From NCBI RefSeq assembly GCF_008974325.1, contig NZ_BKCG01000009.1, forward strand, positions 62,001 to 126,000: 64,000 nucleotides of DNA, in the 5' to 3' direction. Positions 1 to 9,708 of the stretch are shown here, in pieces. The position numbers and the translations under genes were made by a program. The notes under the pieces were generated by a model. It was given only the letters and a program-made list of their open reading frames with translations. It had not been told where the DNA came from and searched no databases. The stretch comes from Patiriisocius marinus. GTDB lineage: Bacteria; Bacteroidota; Bacteroidia; Flavobacteriales; Flavobacteriaceae. Positions within the stretch are counted from its first letter, which is position 1. The number at the start of each line of letters is the position of its first letter.

Positions 1-356
1 AGCAGATTACTCCTGAAACTTTAGCACAAATGACGGTTGATTTAAAAATACGTGTTGAAGAAGGTGATGAGGTAGAGTTCAAAAATAAATTGAATACATT
101 ACGTACTAAAATAGATGTAATGGATCATCAATTAATTGAGACCCTTGGAAAGAGAATGCGTATTGCAGATGAAATAGGGGGGTTGAAAAAGAAGCAAAAT
201 GTTTCAATTTTACAAACTAGAAGATGGAACGAGGTACTTGGTAAGATGATTTTAGAAGGAGAAGAGTATAAACTAAGCGAAGAGTTTATCCTTAAAATCT
301 ATAAAGCAATACACCAAGAATCGATAAATCATCAGAAAAAAGTGATAATTGGTTAA
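1..356 (+). CDS. Chorismate mutase domain (C-terminal part of a probable DAHP synthase/chorismate mutase), 5' truncated
   Basis: The reading frame is open from the window edge, so this is the 3' part of a longer gene. The visible 117 or so residues form an AroQ-type chorismate mutase domain: a long first helix (LRTKIDVMDHQLIETLGKR), then RMRIADEIGGLKK and an arginine-containing third helix (ILQTRRWNEVL). This fold converts chorismate to prephenate for Phe/Tyr synthesis. In Bacteroidetes the domain is usually fused behind a DAHP synthase; the preceding acidic linker (RVEEGDEVEF) fits such a fusion, but the N-terminal enzyme lies outside the window. The gene opens a plus-strand run that ends with aroA, another shikimate-pathway gene. 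The domain assignment is good; the fusion is inference. Confidence 0.8.
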   Translation, partial: QITPETLAQMTVDLKIRVEEGDEVEFKNKLNTLRTKIDVMDHQLIETLGKRMRIADEIGGLKKKQNVSILQTRRWNEVLGKMILEGEEYKLSEEFILKIYKAIHQESINHQKKVIIG

Positions 357-410
357 AAAAGTGATAATAGCTTCGTGTATTTAAAGATATTTTAATCAAT
401 TTTACACCGT

Positions 411-1376
411 ATGAAAGGAACCGTTTATAAATCTACTGGAAGTTGGTACACTGTTAAATCTGAACAGGGAACATTTTATGAGTGCCGTATTAAAGGCCGA
501 TTTAGAATGGAAGGTATTAAAAGTACTAATCCTGTTGCAGTAGGAGACCATGTTCAATTTGACGTGGAGAAAAAAGGAGATGAGACACTTGGTATTATTC
601 ATACAATAGAGCCAAGAGAGAATTACATTATCCGTAAATCGGTTAACCTTTCTAAACAAACGCATATTATAGCAGCAAATATTGATGTAGCTTTTTTGCT
701 TGTAACATTAAACAATCCACCCACTTTTACCTCTTTTATAGATAGATTTCTGGTTACTGCAGAAGCCTATCATATTAAGGCAGTGTTACTTTTCAATAAA
801 ATTGACACTTATAATGAGGAAGAAATTTTAGAGATAAAATACCTAGCTGCTCTTTATAGAAGCATAGGGTATGAGTGTGTGGGTATTTCGGCTACAACTG
901 GAAAAAATATAGAGAAAGTGAAAGCTATGATGCAAGGGAAAGTGAGTATGTTTTCTGGTCATAGTGGTGTTGGGAAATCTACGTTGGTGAATATCATCGA
1001 GCCAGGCTTAAGTATAAAAACTACGGAAATTTCAAGTCAACATAAACAAGGACAACATACAACAACTTTTGCTGAAATGTATGATCTTTCATTTGATGCT
1101 CAGATAATTGACACACCGGGAATTAAAGGATTTGGAATTGTTGAAGTTGAAAAAGAAGAATTAGGAGATTATTTCCCTGAATTTTTTGAACTCAAACAGT
1201 ATTGTAAATTTAATAATTGTCTTCATGTAGAGGAACCAAAATGTGCTGTAAAAGCGGCATTAGAAAACGATGAGTTGGCTTGGTCTCGTTATAAGAGTTA
1301 CTTGCAAATAATGGAAGGAGAAGAAGATCATTTCAGAAAAGATATATACGAAAAACAACAACCGCCTCAGGAATGA
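411..1376 (+). CDS. rsgA: Ribosome small subunit-dependent GTPase A (30S maturation)
   Basis: RsgA is a circularly permuted GTPase that acts late in 30S subunit assembly. The permuted motif order is visible: G4 NKID at residues 129-132, then the P-loop GHSGVGKST at 183-191, then G3 DTPG at 234-237. An N-terminal OB-fold-like part precedes the G domain. The C-terminal zinc site is intact (C265, C270, H272, C278, spacing C-x4-C-x-H-x5-C). At 321 residues it is of normal family length. The next gene overlaps by 4 bases (ATGA), so the two are probably translationally coupled. The start at 411 gives the expected N-terminus. Confidence 0.96.
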   Translation: MKGTVYKSTGSWYTVKSEQGTFYECRIKGRFRMEGIKSTNPVAVGDHVQFDVEKKGDETLGIIHTIEPRENYIIRKSVNLSKQTHIIAANIDVAFLLVTLNNPPTFTSFIDRFLVTAEAYHIKAVLLFNKIDTYNEEEILEIKYLAALYRSIGYECVGISATTGKNIEKVKAMMQGKVSMFSGHSGVGKSTLVNIIEPGLSIKTTEISSQHKQGQHTTTFAEMYDLSFDAQIIDTPGIKGFGIVEVEKEELGDYFPEFFELKQYCKFNNCLHVEEPKCAVKAALENDELAWSRYKSYLQIMEGEEDHFRKDIYEKQQPPQE

Positions 1377-1825
1377 AAATAGTATTGCAACGTGTTAAAG
1401 AAGCGTCTGTAACGGTTAACAATACTACCGTAGCTGAAATTAAACAAGGCTTATTAATTTTAGTTGGAATTGAACCTGAAGATTCTGATGAAGATATTGC
1501 TTGGCTTTCAACAAAAATTTATAAATTACGCATCTTTAATGATGAGGCTGGTGTAATGAATAAATCTATTAAAGATATTGATGGAGATATTATAGTTGTA
1601 AGTCAATTTACATTACACGCAAGTACAAAAAAAGGCAATCGTCCTTCATATTTAAAAGCTGCTAAACCAGATATTGCACTCCCCCTGTATCACAATTTTG
1701 TAGCCCAAATTGAAAAAATTATGGGCAAGAAAATTCAAACTGGCATTTTTGGCGCAACAATGAATGTTGCCCTCATTAATGATGGTCCTGTGACTATAAT
1801 TATTGATTCAAAGAATAAAGAATAA
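1373..1825 (+). CDS. dtd: D-aminoacyl-tRNA deacylase
   Basis: Dtd hydrolyses D-amino acids mischarged on tRNA (and Gly-tRNA-Ala), a cytosolic proofreading step. The N-terminus is typical (MKIVLQRVKEASVTV), and both family signatures are present: SQFTL at residues 77-81 and the cross-subunit proline loop NDGPVT at 136-141. At 150 residues it has the standard length. Its ATG overlaps the rsgA stop codon by 4 bases. rsgA and dtd together make a small translation-quality pair inside the operon. Confidence 0.96.
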   Translation: MKIVLQRVKEASVTVNNTTVAEIKQGLLILVGIEPEDSDEDIAWLSTKIYKLRIFNDEAGVMNKSIKDIDGDIIVVSQFTLHASTKKGNRPSYLKAAKPDIALPLYHNFVAQIEKIMGKKIQTGIFGATMNVALINDGPVTIIIDSKNKE

Positions 1826-1875
1826 TGCTGTAATGCAAGTATTACTTTGCAGCAATTAGAAGATTTAATGTGCTT

Positions 1876-3765
1876 ATGAGGCTCTTTTTATTACTCCTGT
1901 GTTTAAGTGTTCAAACCTTTACCCTAGCTCAATATGCTGTGAGCGAAATTCCAGAAAATTTAAAAAAAGACGCAAATGCTGTCATTAGATATCAAGAAAC
2001 ATCCATAACATTGGACGATTTTGATTTAATGACAACGTATGAGAGGGTTGTTATTACGGTTCTTAATAGGGATGGTATGTCCGCCATACATCCGTATGCA
2101 TTTTATGATGACGATTCTTCAATCAAAGAGATTAGAGCATTTGTTTATAATTCAAACGGGAAAGTTGTCGAAAAGTTTAAAGAGAGAGATTTTACTGATA
2201 TGAGTGCCTCTGCAGGTGATTTGTATTCAGATAATAGAATAAAAGCTATTGAGTATATTCCTGTGAAAATCCCTTATACTTTTGAGTTTATTTCCAAAAC
2301 CAGAAGCAAATCTACAGCATTCTTACCGCAATGGAACCCATCTCCTTTTTATGGAGTTAGCACTGAAAAATCTGTATACCGACTTGTAAACGAAAAGGAA
2401 GTTCCGTTACTTACTAAGAAATATAATTTGGAGAAGTTTGGCGCTACAATAAAAGAAACTCCAAGTTTAAACGAATATATAATAGAAAATATTTCGGCAA
2501 CTGAAGAGGAGTTGATGAGTCCTCATTATACGCAGTTTTCTCCAGTAGTAAAGTTAGCGCTCAAGCAATTTAGATTGTCAGGACAAGATGTTTCTATATC
2601 TTCTTGGGAGGACTTTGGAAAGTGGCATAATGAACATCTATTAAATGATAAAGGAGAGTTGCCACAGGAAACAATAAATGAAGTTGAAAAAATTGTAGCA
2701 GGAGTTGTCGATCCAAAAGAAAAGGCTCGAATTATTTACGAGTATATGCAGGATAATACTCGCTACATCAGTGTTCAGGTTGGTATTGGTGGATGGCAGC
2801 CATCTCCAGCAAATGAAGTAGCAAAATTGGGCTATGGAGATTGTAAAGCGCTTGTTAATTATACAAAAGCGCTACTTAAAACTCAGGATATTGAAAGTTA
2901 CTATACTATTGTAAATTCAGGAGAAGAAAAGCGTGATATTGATGAGGACTTTATTGCTGTACAAGGGGATCATGTTATTTTGACGGTTCCATTGGAGAAT
3001 GAAAATTTATTTTTAGAATGTACAAATCAACAAATTCCTTTTAATTATTTAGGTGATTTTACTGATGACCGAAAAGTTGTTATGATTACTGAAAATGGAG
3101 GTGTAGTTAACACAACAAAAGCATTTTCTCCTGATGAAAACCTTCAAAGTATATCGGCTAAAATTGCTATTCGAGAAGATCAAAGTATAGGCGGATCACT
3201 TCAACAAGTTTCTAAAGGAATAATGTATGGTGATAGATATGAGCTGGCTAATATTGAATACGATAAAACCGAAAATTATTATAAAAATAATTGGTCGTAT
3301 TTAAATAATCTTACTATTTCAGATATCAACTTCGATAACAATAAAAAAGAAGTAGTTTTTACTGAAGAAATATCTTTTGAAGCCTCTAGTTATATTTCTA
3401 AAGCAGGAGAGAGATTGTTGTTTGTACCTAATGTTTTTGATAGAATGGAATATATACCAACCACAAAAAAAGCTCGAACTCAAGATTTAATTATTAGAAG
3501 AGGTAAAACCTATACAGATACTGTTGAGTTAACCTTACCAGATGGATATGAAATTGAAGCTGCTTTTGAGCCTATTGAAATGACAACTGAATTTGGAATT
3601 TATACTGCTAGTGTGGAATCTATTAATGCAACGAAAGTTAAATATGTTCGCAATTTTTCATATTTAAATGGAGTGTATGGTAAGGATAAATATGATGCAT
3701 TTGTGGATTTTATAAATGCCGTAACAAAAGCAGACAATAGTAAAGTGGTTTTAACTAGAAAATAA
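1876..3765 (+). CDS. Exported DUF3857/transglutaminase-like protein, paralogue 1 (catalytic Cys present)
   Basis: The protein has a Sec signal peptide (MRLFLLLLCLSVQTFTLAQ), a DUF3857-type beta domain over roughly residues 40-230, and a papain-like transglutaminase core. The core keeps the nucleophile in GYGDCKAL (Cys 323 counted from this start), a His in GDHVIL, and an ECTNQ motif in place of the usual Asp strand. A beta-rich C-terminal domain follows. I chose ATG at 1876 over the in-frame GTG at 1870, because it gives a cleaner signal peptide. It is the first of three tandem paralogues. The substrate is unknown; the family is common in Bacteroidetes envelopes, probably periplasmic or surface-exposed. 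Confidence 0.85.
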   Translation: MRLFLLLLCLSVQTFTLAQYAVSEIPENLKKDANAVIRYQETSITLDDFDLMTTYERVVITVLNRDGMSAIHPYAFYDDDSSIKEIRAFVYNSNGKVVEKFKERDFTDMSASAGDLYSDNRIKAIEYIPVKIPYTFEFISKTRSKSTAFLPQWNPSPFYGVSTEKSVYRLVNEKEVPLLTKKYNLEKFGATIKETPSLNEYIIENISATEEELMSPHYTQFSPVVKLALKQFRLSGQDVSISSWEDFGKWHNEHLLNDKGELPQETINEVEKIVAGVVDPKEKARIIYEYMQDNTRYISVQVGIGGWQPSPANEVAKLGYGDCKALVNYTKALLKTQDIESYYTIVNSGEEKRDIDEDFIAVQGDHVILTVPLENENLFLECTNQQIPFNYLGDFTDDRKVVMITENGGVVNTTKAFSPDENLQSISAKIAIREDQSIGGSLQQVSKGIMYGDRYELANIEYDKTENYYKNNWSYLNNLTISDINFDNNKKEVVFTEEISFEASSYISKAGERLLFVPNVFDRMEYIPTTKKARTQDLIIRRGKTYTDTVELTLPDGYEIEAAFEPIEMTTEFGIYTASVESINATKVKYVRNFSYLNGVYGKDKYDAFVDFINAVTKADNSKVVLTRK

Positions 3766-3775
3766 TAAATAATAA

Positions 3776-5623
3776 ATGCAAAAAGCTATATTATTACTCT
3801 TAGTCTTTATTTTTTCTCAATTAAGTGCACAAGATTACGAATTTGGAGATGTTTCATTTAAAGAATTAAAAGAAACAAAGGACGACGTATTTGGGGAAGC
3901 AAATGCCAAACTAATTTATAGAGAGATAGAATTTGAGTTTGGAAAAGTTCTTTATGTTTTTGAAAGAATTAAAATCTATAATAAAGAAGGTTTTAATCAC
4001 GCAAAATGGGAAATAAACTTCGATGATGTAGAGTCTTTAAAAGCATACACGCATAATTTAGAAAATGGTCAAATTGTAAGTGTCAAGGTAGATAAAGGTA
4101 GTGTCTTCAAAGAGGATGTTGGTAATGGCGTAGAAATAAGTAAAATATCATTCCCAAATGTAAAAGAAGGTTCTGTTTTAGAACTTAAATATAAAGTTAG
4201 GGATATTGGTTTAAGATCTATAAATACTCAAGCAACAATTCCAATTAAGAATCTCTTTGTTCTTCTGAAAAACCCATATTCATATGAGTTAAAAATAACC
4301 GAAAACCCACTTAGTAAAGTTGATTTAAAAGTTAATCAAAAACCTTATGAAATTAGATACAGAGGGACTAATATAAAAGGTATTAAAGAGGAGAGGTTTG
4401 TGGAAAACACAGACTCGTATCTTGGTAAATTATATATAGAACAAGTAGTAGGGAAAGGGAAAGGGAAGTTAGATGATTGGGGTGATGTAGCAGAAACATA
4501 TAATGATTGGTTGCCTTTTGGTCAAGAATTGAAAAAAAATCATTTTTTTAGGGACGATTTACGTGCTTTTATTGATGATTCAATGAGTCCTATGGAAAAG
4601 GCTAAAGCAGTTTATTATTACCTACAAGAAAGGATGCAGTGGAATTACAATTATTCATTAGGTAGTGAGAATATAAGAGCATCCTATAACGATAAAAAAG
4701 GGAGTGTTTCAGATATAAATTTAACATTAACATCTATGCTTCGTTGGGTGGGACTAGAAGCTAATCCATTATTGTTAGCGTCTGTGAATAGAGGTTATGT
4801 TTTGTTCCCTACTGTTAAAGGGTTTAATAATACTATAACAGCATTAGAAATAGATGACCAGATTTATTACTTAGATGCGTCATCTAAATATGCTAATTTT
4901 GGGGAAATTCGTAATGCCTTTATTAATGGGAATGCACTTATAGTTTATAAAGACGATACTTATAAAATTGTACAAACATCTCCAACTAAAATATCTAAGG
5001 AATTTTCAATAGTTTCTGTTGATCTTGATCTTGAAAATGCTACTGCAGTAGGTAGTTTGAAGAGTCGTTATAATGATTATTCAGCATATAACTTTAGAGG
5101 AAAATATTTACTTAAAAGTAAAGATGCTTATCGTGATTTCCTAACTGAAGAGCATCCAAAGTTAACACCGTCCAACATTGAATTTAAAGATCTAAGTAAC
5201 GGAAAAAAACCAGTTACCATATCGTATAACTTTAGTTACAAAGATTGTCTAGAGAAAATAGGTGATAATATATACGTAGAACCATTACTCTATTTTGGTA
5301 TGTATGAAAATCAATTCAATGAAACAGAAAGACTTTACCCTATTGATTTTAGATATCCATATTCTAAAACTATTACTATAAACATTAATTTGCCAGAGGG
5401 CTACAAAATTGATGAGTTGCCTGAGCCTAAAAAAATATCATTAGAAGAAAATAACGCTTCGTTTAGTTTCAATACAACTCAAGTAGGTTCAGTATTGCAA
5501 ATTTCATATCAACTAGATATAAACTACGCATTAGTTAATGCTGGCTATTATGATAGCTACAAACAAATGTTTACTGAAATTCTAAAAACATCACAATCAA
5601 AAATAATTCTTTCAAAAAAATAA
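3776..5623 (+). CDS. Exported DUF3857/transglutaminase-like protein, paralogue 2 (catalytic Cys replaced)
   Basis: This 615-residue protein has a signal peptide (MQKAILLLLVFIFSQLSAQ) and the same two-domain layout as its upstream neighbour. At the active-site helix the motif is GSVSDINLTL, where the enzyme version would read G-x-C, so the catalytic Cys is absent. The His strand reads FNNTITALEI, also without His; the later Asp strand YYLDASS is kept. It is probably a non-catalytic, possibly carbohydrate- or peptide-binding member. It is followed by the third paralogue after only 2 bases and is surely in the same operon. Confidence 0.85.
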   Translation: MQKAILLLLVFIFSQLSAQDYEFGDVSFKELKETKDDVFGEANAKLIYREIEFEFGKVLYVFERIKIYNKEGFNHAKWEINFDDVESLKAYTHNLENGQIVSVKVDKGSVFKEDVGNGVEISKISFPNVKEGSVLELKYKVRDIGLRSINTQATIPIKNLFVLLKNPYSYELKITENPLSKVDLKVNQKPYEIRYRGTNIKGIKEERFVENTDSYLGKLYIEQVVGKGKGKLDDWGDVAETYNDWLPFGQELKKNHFFRDDLRAFIDDSMSPMEKAKAVYYYLQERMQWNYNYSLGSENIRASYNDKKGSVSDINLTLTSMLRWVGLEANPLLLASVNRGYVLFPTVKGFNNTITALEIDDQIYYLDASSKYANFGEIRNAFINGNALIVYKDDTYKIVQTSPTKISKEFSIVSVDLDLENATAVGSLKSRYNDYSAYNFRGKYLLKSKDAYRDFLTEEHPKLTPSNIEFKDLSNGKKPVTISYNFSYKDCLEKIGDNIYVEPLLYFGMYENQFNETERLYPIDFRYPYSKTITININLPEGYKIDELPEPKKISLEENNASFSFNTTQVGSVLQISYQLDINYALVNAGYYDSYKQMFTEILKTSQSKIILSKK

Positions 5624-5625
5624 CT

Positions 5626-7659
5626 ATGAAAATTAAATCACTTACGTTGTTAATGGTTTTAAGTTGTGTCTTGTTTGTAAATGGACAAAACTACAAACCA
5701 GGAAAAGTTTCAAAAGAAGAGCTTAAGCAAACTCAAGATCCATTGTTTCCTGATGCAGATGCAGCTATATTATACAGAGAGTACATTGTAAAATATGACT
5801 ATAGCCAATCTAAAGGATTTGAACTTTCAACCACTGTTTTTGAGAGAATCAAAATTTACAATCCGGAAGGTTTCGATTGGGGAACAAAGCGTATAAAAAC
5901 TTACAACTATAATGCAGATAGAGAACAAGTGGGAGGCATTAAAGCTGTAACATATAATCTTGTTGATGGTTCTATAGAAAAGGATAAATTAAAAACGGCG
6001 CAAATTTTTGAAGAGCGCATTAATAATTATTATGTAGCAACAACATTTACAATGCCTAATTTAAAAGCAGGAAGTGTTATTGAAGTTGAATATATATTAG
6101 AATCACCTTTTAGTTCCATTGATGATATAGATTTACAATATACTATTCCTGTTAAAAAAATAGTAGTAGATGTTAAAGTACCAGACTTTTTTGTGTACAA
6201 ACAATACCCTAATCCACAAGCTGCGCTTGCCTATACATTTGCTGAATCTGATAAGAATATTGAATTGAAATTTAGGGAACAATCAGGTCTTGGGACACTA
6301 AATAGAAACGGTAATATTGGTTCTAGTGATGGTAGACAATTAAAAGATAGAACTGCAAGCTATCAAGAGAGACGCTACTTGTTAGAGGAAGTTAATATTC
6401 CACCACTTAAAAATCAAGGCTATGTTGATAATATACGTAATTATCAAGCGAGGTCAATTTGGGAGTTATCCCTTATTAAAAACCCGAATGGAATACCTAA
6501 AAACTATTCAACTTCTTGGGAAGCAGTTACAAAGTCTATTTACGAAAACGACAAATTTGTAAATCAATTAAACAAAGAAGATTACTATAAAGACGAGCTT
6601 TCCGCACTGTTAAGTGGAGTGTCTGATCCAATGGAGAAAATGGGTATTATTTATAATTTTGTTCAGAAAAAAGTTTCTTGGAATGGGAGCTACGGTTATT
6701 TTCCTGAGAATGGTGTAAAACAAGCATATAAAGCTGGACAAGGAAATGTAGGTGATATAAACATTATGCTTACATCTATGTTACAAAGTCAAAATATACC
6801 TGCAACACCAGTTTTAGTGAGTGTTAAAAATTATGGAGTTCCATTGTTTCCTACTAGATATGGATTTAATTATTTAGTAGTAAAAGCTAATGTTTCAGGA
6901 AAGAGCTTTTTAATGGATGCAACTGACCCTTATTCATATATAGGTCTATTGCCAGAAAGAGCAATGAACTGGCAAGGAAGAGCTATTAACAGAGACGGAA
7001 CATCTAATTGGGTTCCATTATATCCTAGTTTTGCTTCAAATGCACTTACATATGTACAAGCTGAAATAAAAGATGGAGCTTTTGAAATCAAAACTAGAGA
7101 GCGTCTTTCGCAACATTATGCAAGAGATTATAGATCTGAATTTCGCGCTAAATCAAATGAAAGCCAAATGAGTAGTTTAGATAAAAATGGAGAAGATGTT
7201 TCTTTTTCAGAATTTGATGTGAAGGATTTAGATACAAATAAAGAGCACTTAACAAGAAGTTTTAAAGCAACAAGTCCATCATTAATTGAAGAGATAAACG
7301 GTGATTTATATTTTTCTCCAATGTTGATTTTTGCACAAAAAGAAAATCCTTTGAAGGATGATAATAGGTTGTATCCATTATTCTTTGACTATCCAAAGTC
7401 GCGTAAATATAATATCACAATTAAAATTCCTGAAGGGTATAAAGTCAATTCATTGCCAGAACAATCTAAAGCGCAACTTGCGGGTGGAGCAGCAGAATAT
7501 TCTTATTTAATTTCTGAAGCTGGATCAAACCTTCAACTAGCAGTAACTTTAGATATAAATAATCCCATCTTTGTAGCTGATGATTATCAATACGTGAAAG
7601 CTATGTTTTCACAAATAGTTGAGAAAGAAACAGAAAAAGTTGTATTATCTAAAATATAA
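5626..7659 (+). CDS. Exported DUF3857/transglutaminase-like protein, paralogue 3 (catalytic Cys replaced)
   Basis: This 677-residue protein has a signal peptide (MKIKSLTLLMVLSCVLFVNGQ). It is clearly related to paralogue 2: the N-termini align (VSKEELKQTQDPLFPDAD against VSFKELKETKDDVFGEAN), and the inactive-site helix reads GNVGDINIML with no Cys. The His position is also lost (FNYLVVKANV), while SFLMDATD keeps the Asp strand. About 60 extra residues sit in the N-terminal half. It starts 2 bases after paralogue 2 and ends 2 bases before the MazG-like gene. Function unknown; export is well supported and a lack of protease/transglutaminase activity is inferred. Confidence 0.85.
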   Translation: MKIKSLTLLMVLSCVLFVNGQNYKPGKVSKEELKQTQDPLFPDADAAILYREYIVKYDYSQSKGFELSTTVFERIKIYNPEGFDWGTKRIKTYNYNADREQVGGIKAVTYNLVDGSIEKDKLKTAQIFEERINNYYVATTFTMPNLKAGSVIEVEYILESPFSSIDDIDLQYTIPVKKIVVDVKVPDFFVYKQYPNPQAALAYTFAESDKNIELKFREQSGLGTLNRNGNIGSSDGRQLKDRTASYQERRYLLEEVNIPPLKNQGYVDNIRNYQARSIWELSLIKNPNGIPKNYSTSWEAVTKSIYENDKFVNQLNKEDYYKDELSALLSGVSDPMEKMGIIYNFVQKKVSWNGSYGYFPENGVKQAYKAGQGNVGDINIMLTSMLQSQNIPATPVLVSVKNYGVPLFPTRYGFNYLVVKANVSGKSFLMDATDPYSYIGLLPERAMNWQGRAINRDGTSNWVPLYPSFASNALTYVQAEIKDGAFEIKTRERLSQHYARDYRSEFRAKSNESQMSSLDKNGEDVSFSEFDVKDLDTNKEHLTRSFKATSPSLIEEINGDLYFSPMLIFAQKENPLKDDNRLYPLFFDYPKSRKYNITIKIPEGYKVNSLPEQSKAQLAGGAAEYSYLISEAGSNLQLAVTLDINNPIFVADDYQYVKAMFSQIVEKETEKVVLSKI

Positions 7660-7661
7660 GT

Positions 7662-7988
7662 ATGAATATTCAAGATTCCCAAAAAGCAGTTGACGATTGG
7701 ATTAAGGCCCATGGCGTTCGTTATTTCAATGAACTAACTAATATGGCTCAGCTTACTGAAGAGGTAGGCGAAGTAGCACGCATTATAGCAAGACGCTATG
7801 GTGAGCAAAGTGAAAAGGAAAGCGATAAAGGGAAAGATCTAGGTGAAGAGCTGGCAGATGTTATGTTTGTAGTCTTGTGTTTAGCAAACCAAACAGGTGT
7901 TGATTTACAAGAGGCTTTTGATAAAAAGTTAGATATCAAAACTAAGAGAGATCACGATAGACACCACAATAACGAAAAGCTTAAATAA
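7662..7988 (+). CDS. MazG-like nucleotide pyrophosphohydrolase
   Basis: This is a compact 108-residue all-alpha NTP pyrophosphatase of the MazG superfamily. The Mg-binding motifs EEVGE and, about 38 residues on, EELAD are both present, followed by the basic tail DIKTKRDHDRHH. Such enzymes hydrolyse non-canonical NTPs to NMP and PPi in the cytosol. A single MazG domain of this size matches the small flavobacterial homologues, not the two-domain E. coli MazG. The stop codon overlaps the next start by one base. Confidence 0.85.
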   Translation: MNIQDSQKAVDDWIKAHGVRYFNELTNMAQLTEEVGEVARIIARRYGEQSEKESDKGKDLGEELADVMFVVLCLANQTGVDLQEAFDKKLDIKTKRDHDRHHNNEKLK

Positions 7989-8227
7989 TGTTTAAAAGAG
8001 TTGTAACCCACAAAGGGTTTTGGAAGTCAGTACTGTTTTTGACAATTACAGCTATGGTTGTATTGTTTGTAATAAACTGGGGGCTTTCAGGATTTGGTTC
8101 AGAATATTTTAATGGAGTTTTCCGTAAGTTGCTCGCCTTTCTTGTAGGAGGTGCTATTTATGGATTTACCATAACATATATTAAGTTTTGGTCTAAACTA
8201 AAGCAGCAAGAAAATAGAAGTAAATGA
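7988..8227 (+). CDS. Small two-helix membrane protein, function unknown
   Basis: This 79-residue protein has two hydrophobic segments, about residues 15-33 (SVLFLTITAMVVLFVINWG) and 46-64 (LLAFLVGGAIYGFTITYI), with a lysine-rich C-terminus that would face the cytosol. It overlaps the MazG-like gene by one base upstream and aroA by 4 bases downstream (ATGA), so expression is tightly tied to both. I do not recognise the family; the conserved operon position next to aroA is the only functional hint. Confidence 0.75.
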   Translation: MFKRVVTHKGFWKSVLFLTITAMVVLFVINWGLSGFGSEYFNGVFRKLLAFLVGGAIYGFTITYIKFWSKLKQQENRSK

Positions 8228-9459
8228 TAGGTCAACTCTTATTTAAACAAGAAATACTAAAAGCAGCAATAACTATTACAGGATCTAAAAGCGAGAGTAA
8301 TAGATTGCTTATTTTACGTGCGCTTTATCCTAATCTTAAAATTGATAATCTATCAAATAGTGATGACACTAAAGTTTTAAATAACGCTTTAGTGTCATCA
8401 GATAGTTTAATCGATGTTCATCACGCAGGAACAGCAATGCGTTTTTTAACAGCTTACCTCGCTATTACCACTATAAAAAGTGTGACGTTAACTGGTAGTA
8501 AACGTATGCAAGAGCGTCCCATTAAAATTTTAGTTGATGCTCTTAATTCAATAGGAGCATCAATAACTTACCAAACAAAAGAAGGCTATCCTCCTTTACT
8601 AATAAACCCGCCAGTTCAGTTGGAGTCTAATGTAACATTAGATGCGGGAGTTAGTAGTCAGTATATTTCAGCTTTAATATTAGTAGCGCCATTACTTGAT
8701 AACGGACTAAACATTACGTTAGATGGAACAATTACCTCAAGACCCTATATAGAGATGACACTGCAACTACTTAAACAAGTAGGTGTACAAGCAAATTTCA
8801 AAAATCAAGAACTTACAATCGCAGCTACTACTTCAATTAAAAACCATACAACTGTTGTGGAAAGTGATTGGAGCTCTGCATCATACTATTATAGCATAGT
8901 TGCGCTTTCCCAAGCAATGACCATAAAATTATCTTCATATAAAGAAAACAGTTTACAAGGTGATTCAGCTTTAGTTGCTATTTATAGTAAACTTGGAGTT
9001 GTCACTACGTTTAACAATGATAATAGCGTTACGTTATCTAAACACAGTAAAAGTGTTCCACAACACATTGAATTAGATTTATCTAAAACTCCAGATATAG
9101 CTCAAACCATCGCGGTAACTTGTTTTGGTTTAGGGATTAGTTGTCATTTAACAGGGCTTCATACTCTAAAAATTAAAGAGACCGATAGGCTTGAGGCTTT
9201 GAAAATTGAGCTTTCAAGGTTCGATGCTCCTATAACCATTACCGAAAATTCCCTATCACTAGCTAAGCGAGAAAAGGATTTTGATAATACAAGGTCTATC
9301 ACTATTAAAACATATCAAGATCATAGAATGGCTATGGCATTTGCGCCTTTGGCATTCTTAGCTAATATTGCTATTGAAAACCCAATGGTTGTTACAAAAT
9401 CCTACCCAGATTTCTATAAAGATTTAGAAAAAGTAGGATTGTTTTTAGAGCTTAATTGA
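8224..9459 (+). CDS. aroA: 3-phosphoshikimate 1-carboxyvinyltransferase (EPSP synthase)
   Basis: AroA joins shikimate-3-phosphate and PEP in the sixth step of the shikimate pathway. Visible signatures: the substrate loop SKSESNRLLIL near the N-terminus, HAGTAMRFL, SSQYISALIL, the C-terminal KETDRLEAL and YQDHRMAMAFAPLA. At 411 residues it is slightly short against the 427 of E. coli, as is usual for flavobacteria. It closes the operon that opens with a chorismate mutase domain, so two aromatic-biosynthesis genes flank unrelated passengers. Confidence 0.96.
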   Translation: MIGQLLFKQEILKAAITITGSKSESNRLLILRALYPNLKIDNLSNSDDTKVLNNALVSSDSLIDVHHAGTAMRFLTAYLAITTIKSVTLTGSKRMQERPIKILVDALNSIGASITYQTKEGYPPLLINPPVQLESNVTLDAGVSSQYISALILVAPLLDNGLNITLDGTITSRPYIEMTLQLLKQVGVQANFKNQELTIAATTSIKNHTTVVESDWSSASYYYSIVALSQAMTIKLSSYKENSLQGDSALVAIYSKLGVVTTFNNDNSVTLSKHSKSVPQHIELDLSKTPDIAQTIAVTCFGLGISCHLTGLHTLKIKETDRLEALKIELSRFDAPITITENSLSLAKREKDFDNTRSITIKTYQDHRMAMAFAPLAFLANIAIENPMVVTKSYPDFYKDLEKVGLFLELN

Positions 9460-9648
9460 AAGTAAATACGCTTTTTTTTACTTCGGAAATTTTAATAATT
9501 TAATAACAGTGCGAGCTATTAATATGTTGTGAAAGCAAAGTCGCTGTTTAAAATTTCGGCTTTATGCCTAAAATTGAGTTCTATCCTTATTTATTTCACT
9601 TTTTTATAGTAAAAATGGCCAATTTATAAAAGATAAATGGCGTTTTAC
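9460..9648 (+). other. Intergenic region aroA-queA
   Basis: Directly after aroA there is a weak AT-only hairpin (AAGTAAA at 9460-9466 with TTTACTT at 9477-9483) that could act as a terminator but is not convincing. The rest is AT-rich sequence without an open frame or a repeat that I can recognise. The queA promoter follows. Confidence 0.4.
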
Positions 9649-9680
9649 TTGACAACGCCTATCGCCAGATTGTATATTTG
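9649..9680 (+). promoter_or_regulatory. Bacteroidetes-type promoter of queA
   Basis: TTG at 9649-9651 (the -33 element) and TATATTTG at 9673-9680 (matching the -7 consensus TAnnTTTG) are separated by 21 bases. The predicted start of transcription is a few bases after 9685, which leaves a leader of about 20 nt before the queA ATG. Confidence 0.7.
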
Positions 9681-9708
9681 CAGCTATTAATCCTAAATAT
9701 AGAAACCT

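Noticed and set aside
9459-9483. Terminator after aroA
   Set aside because: The 7-bp stem is AT-only apart from one pair, too weak to list as a separate terminator.
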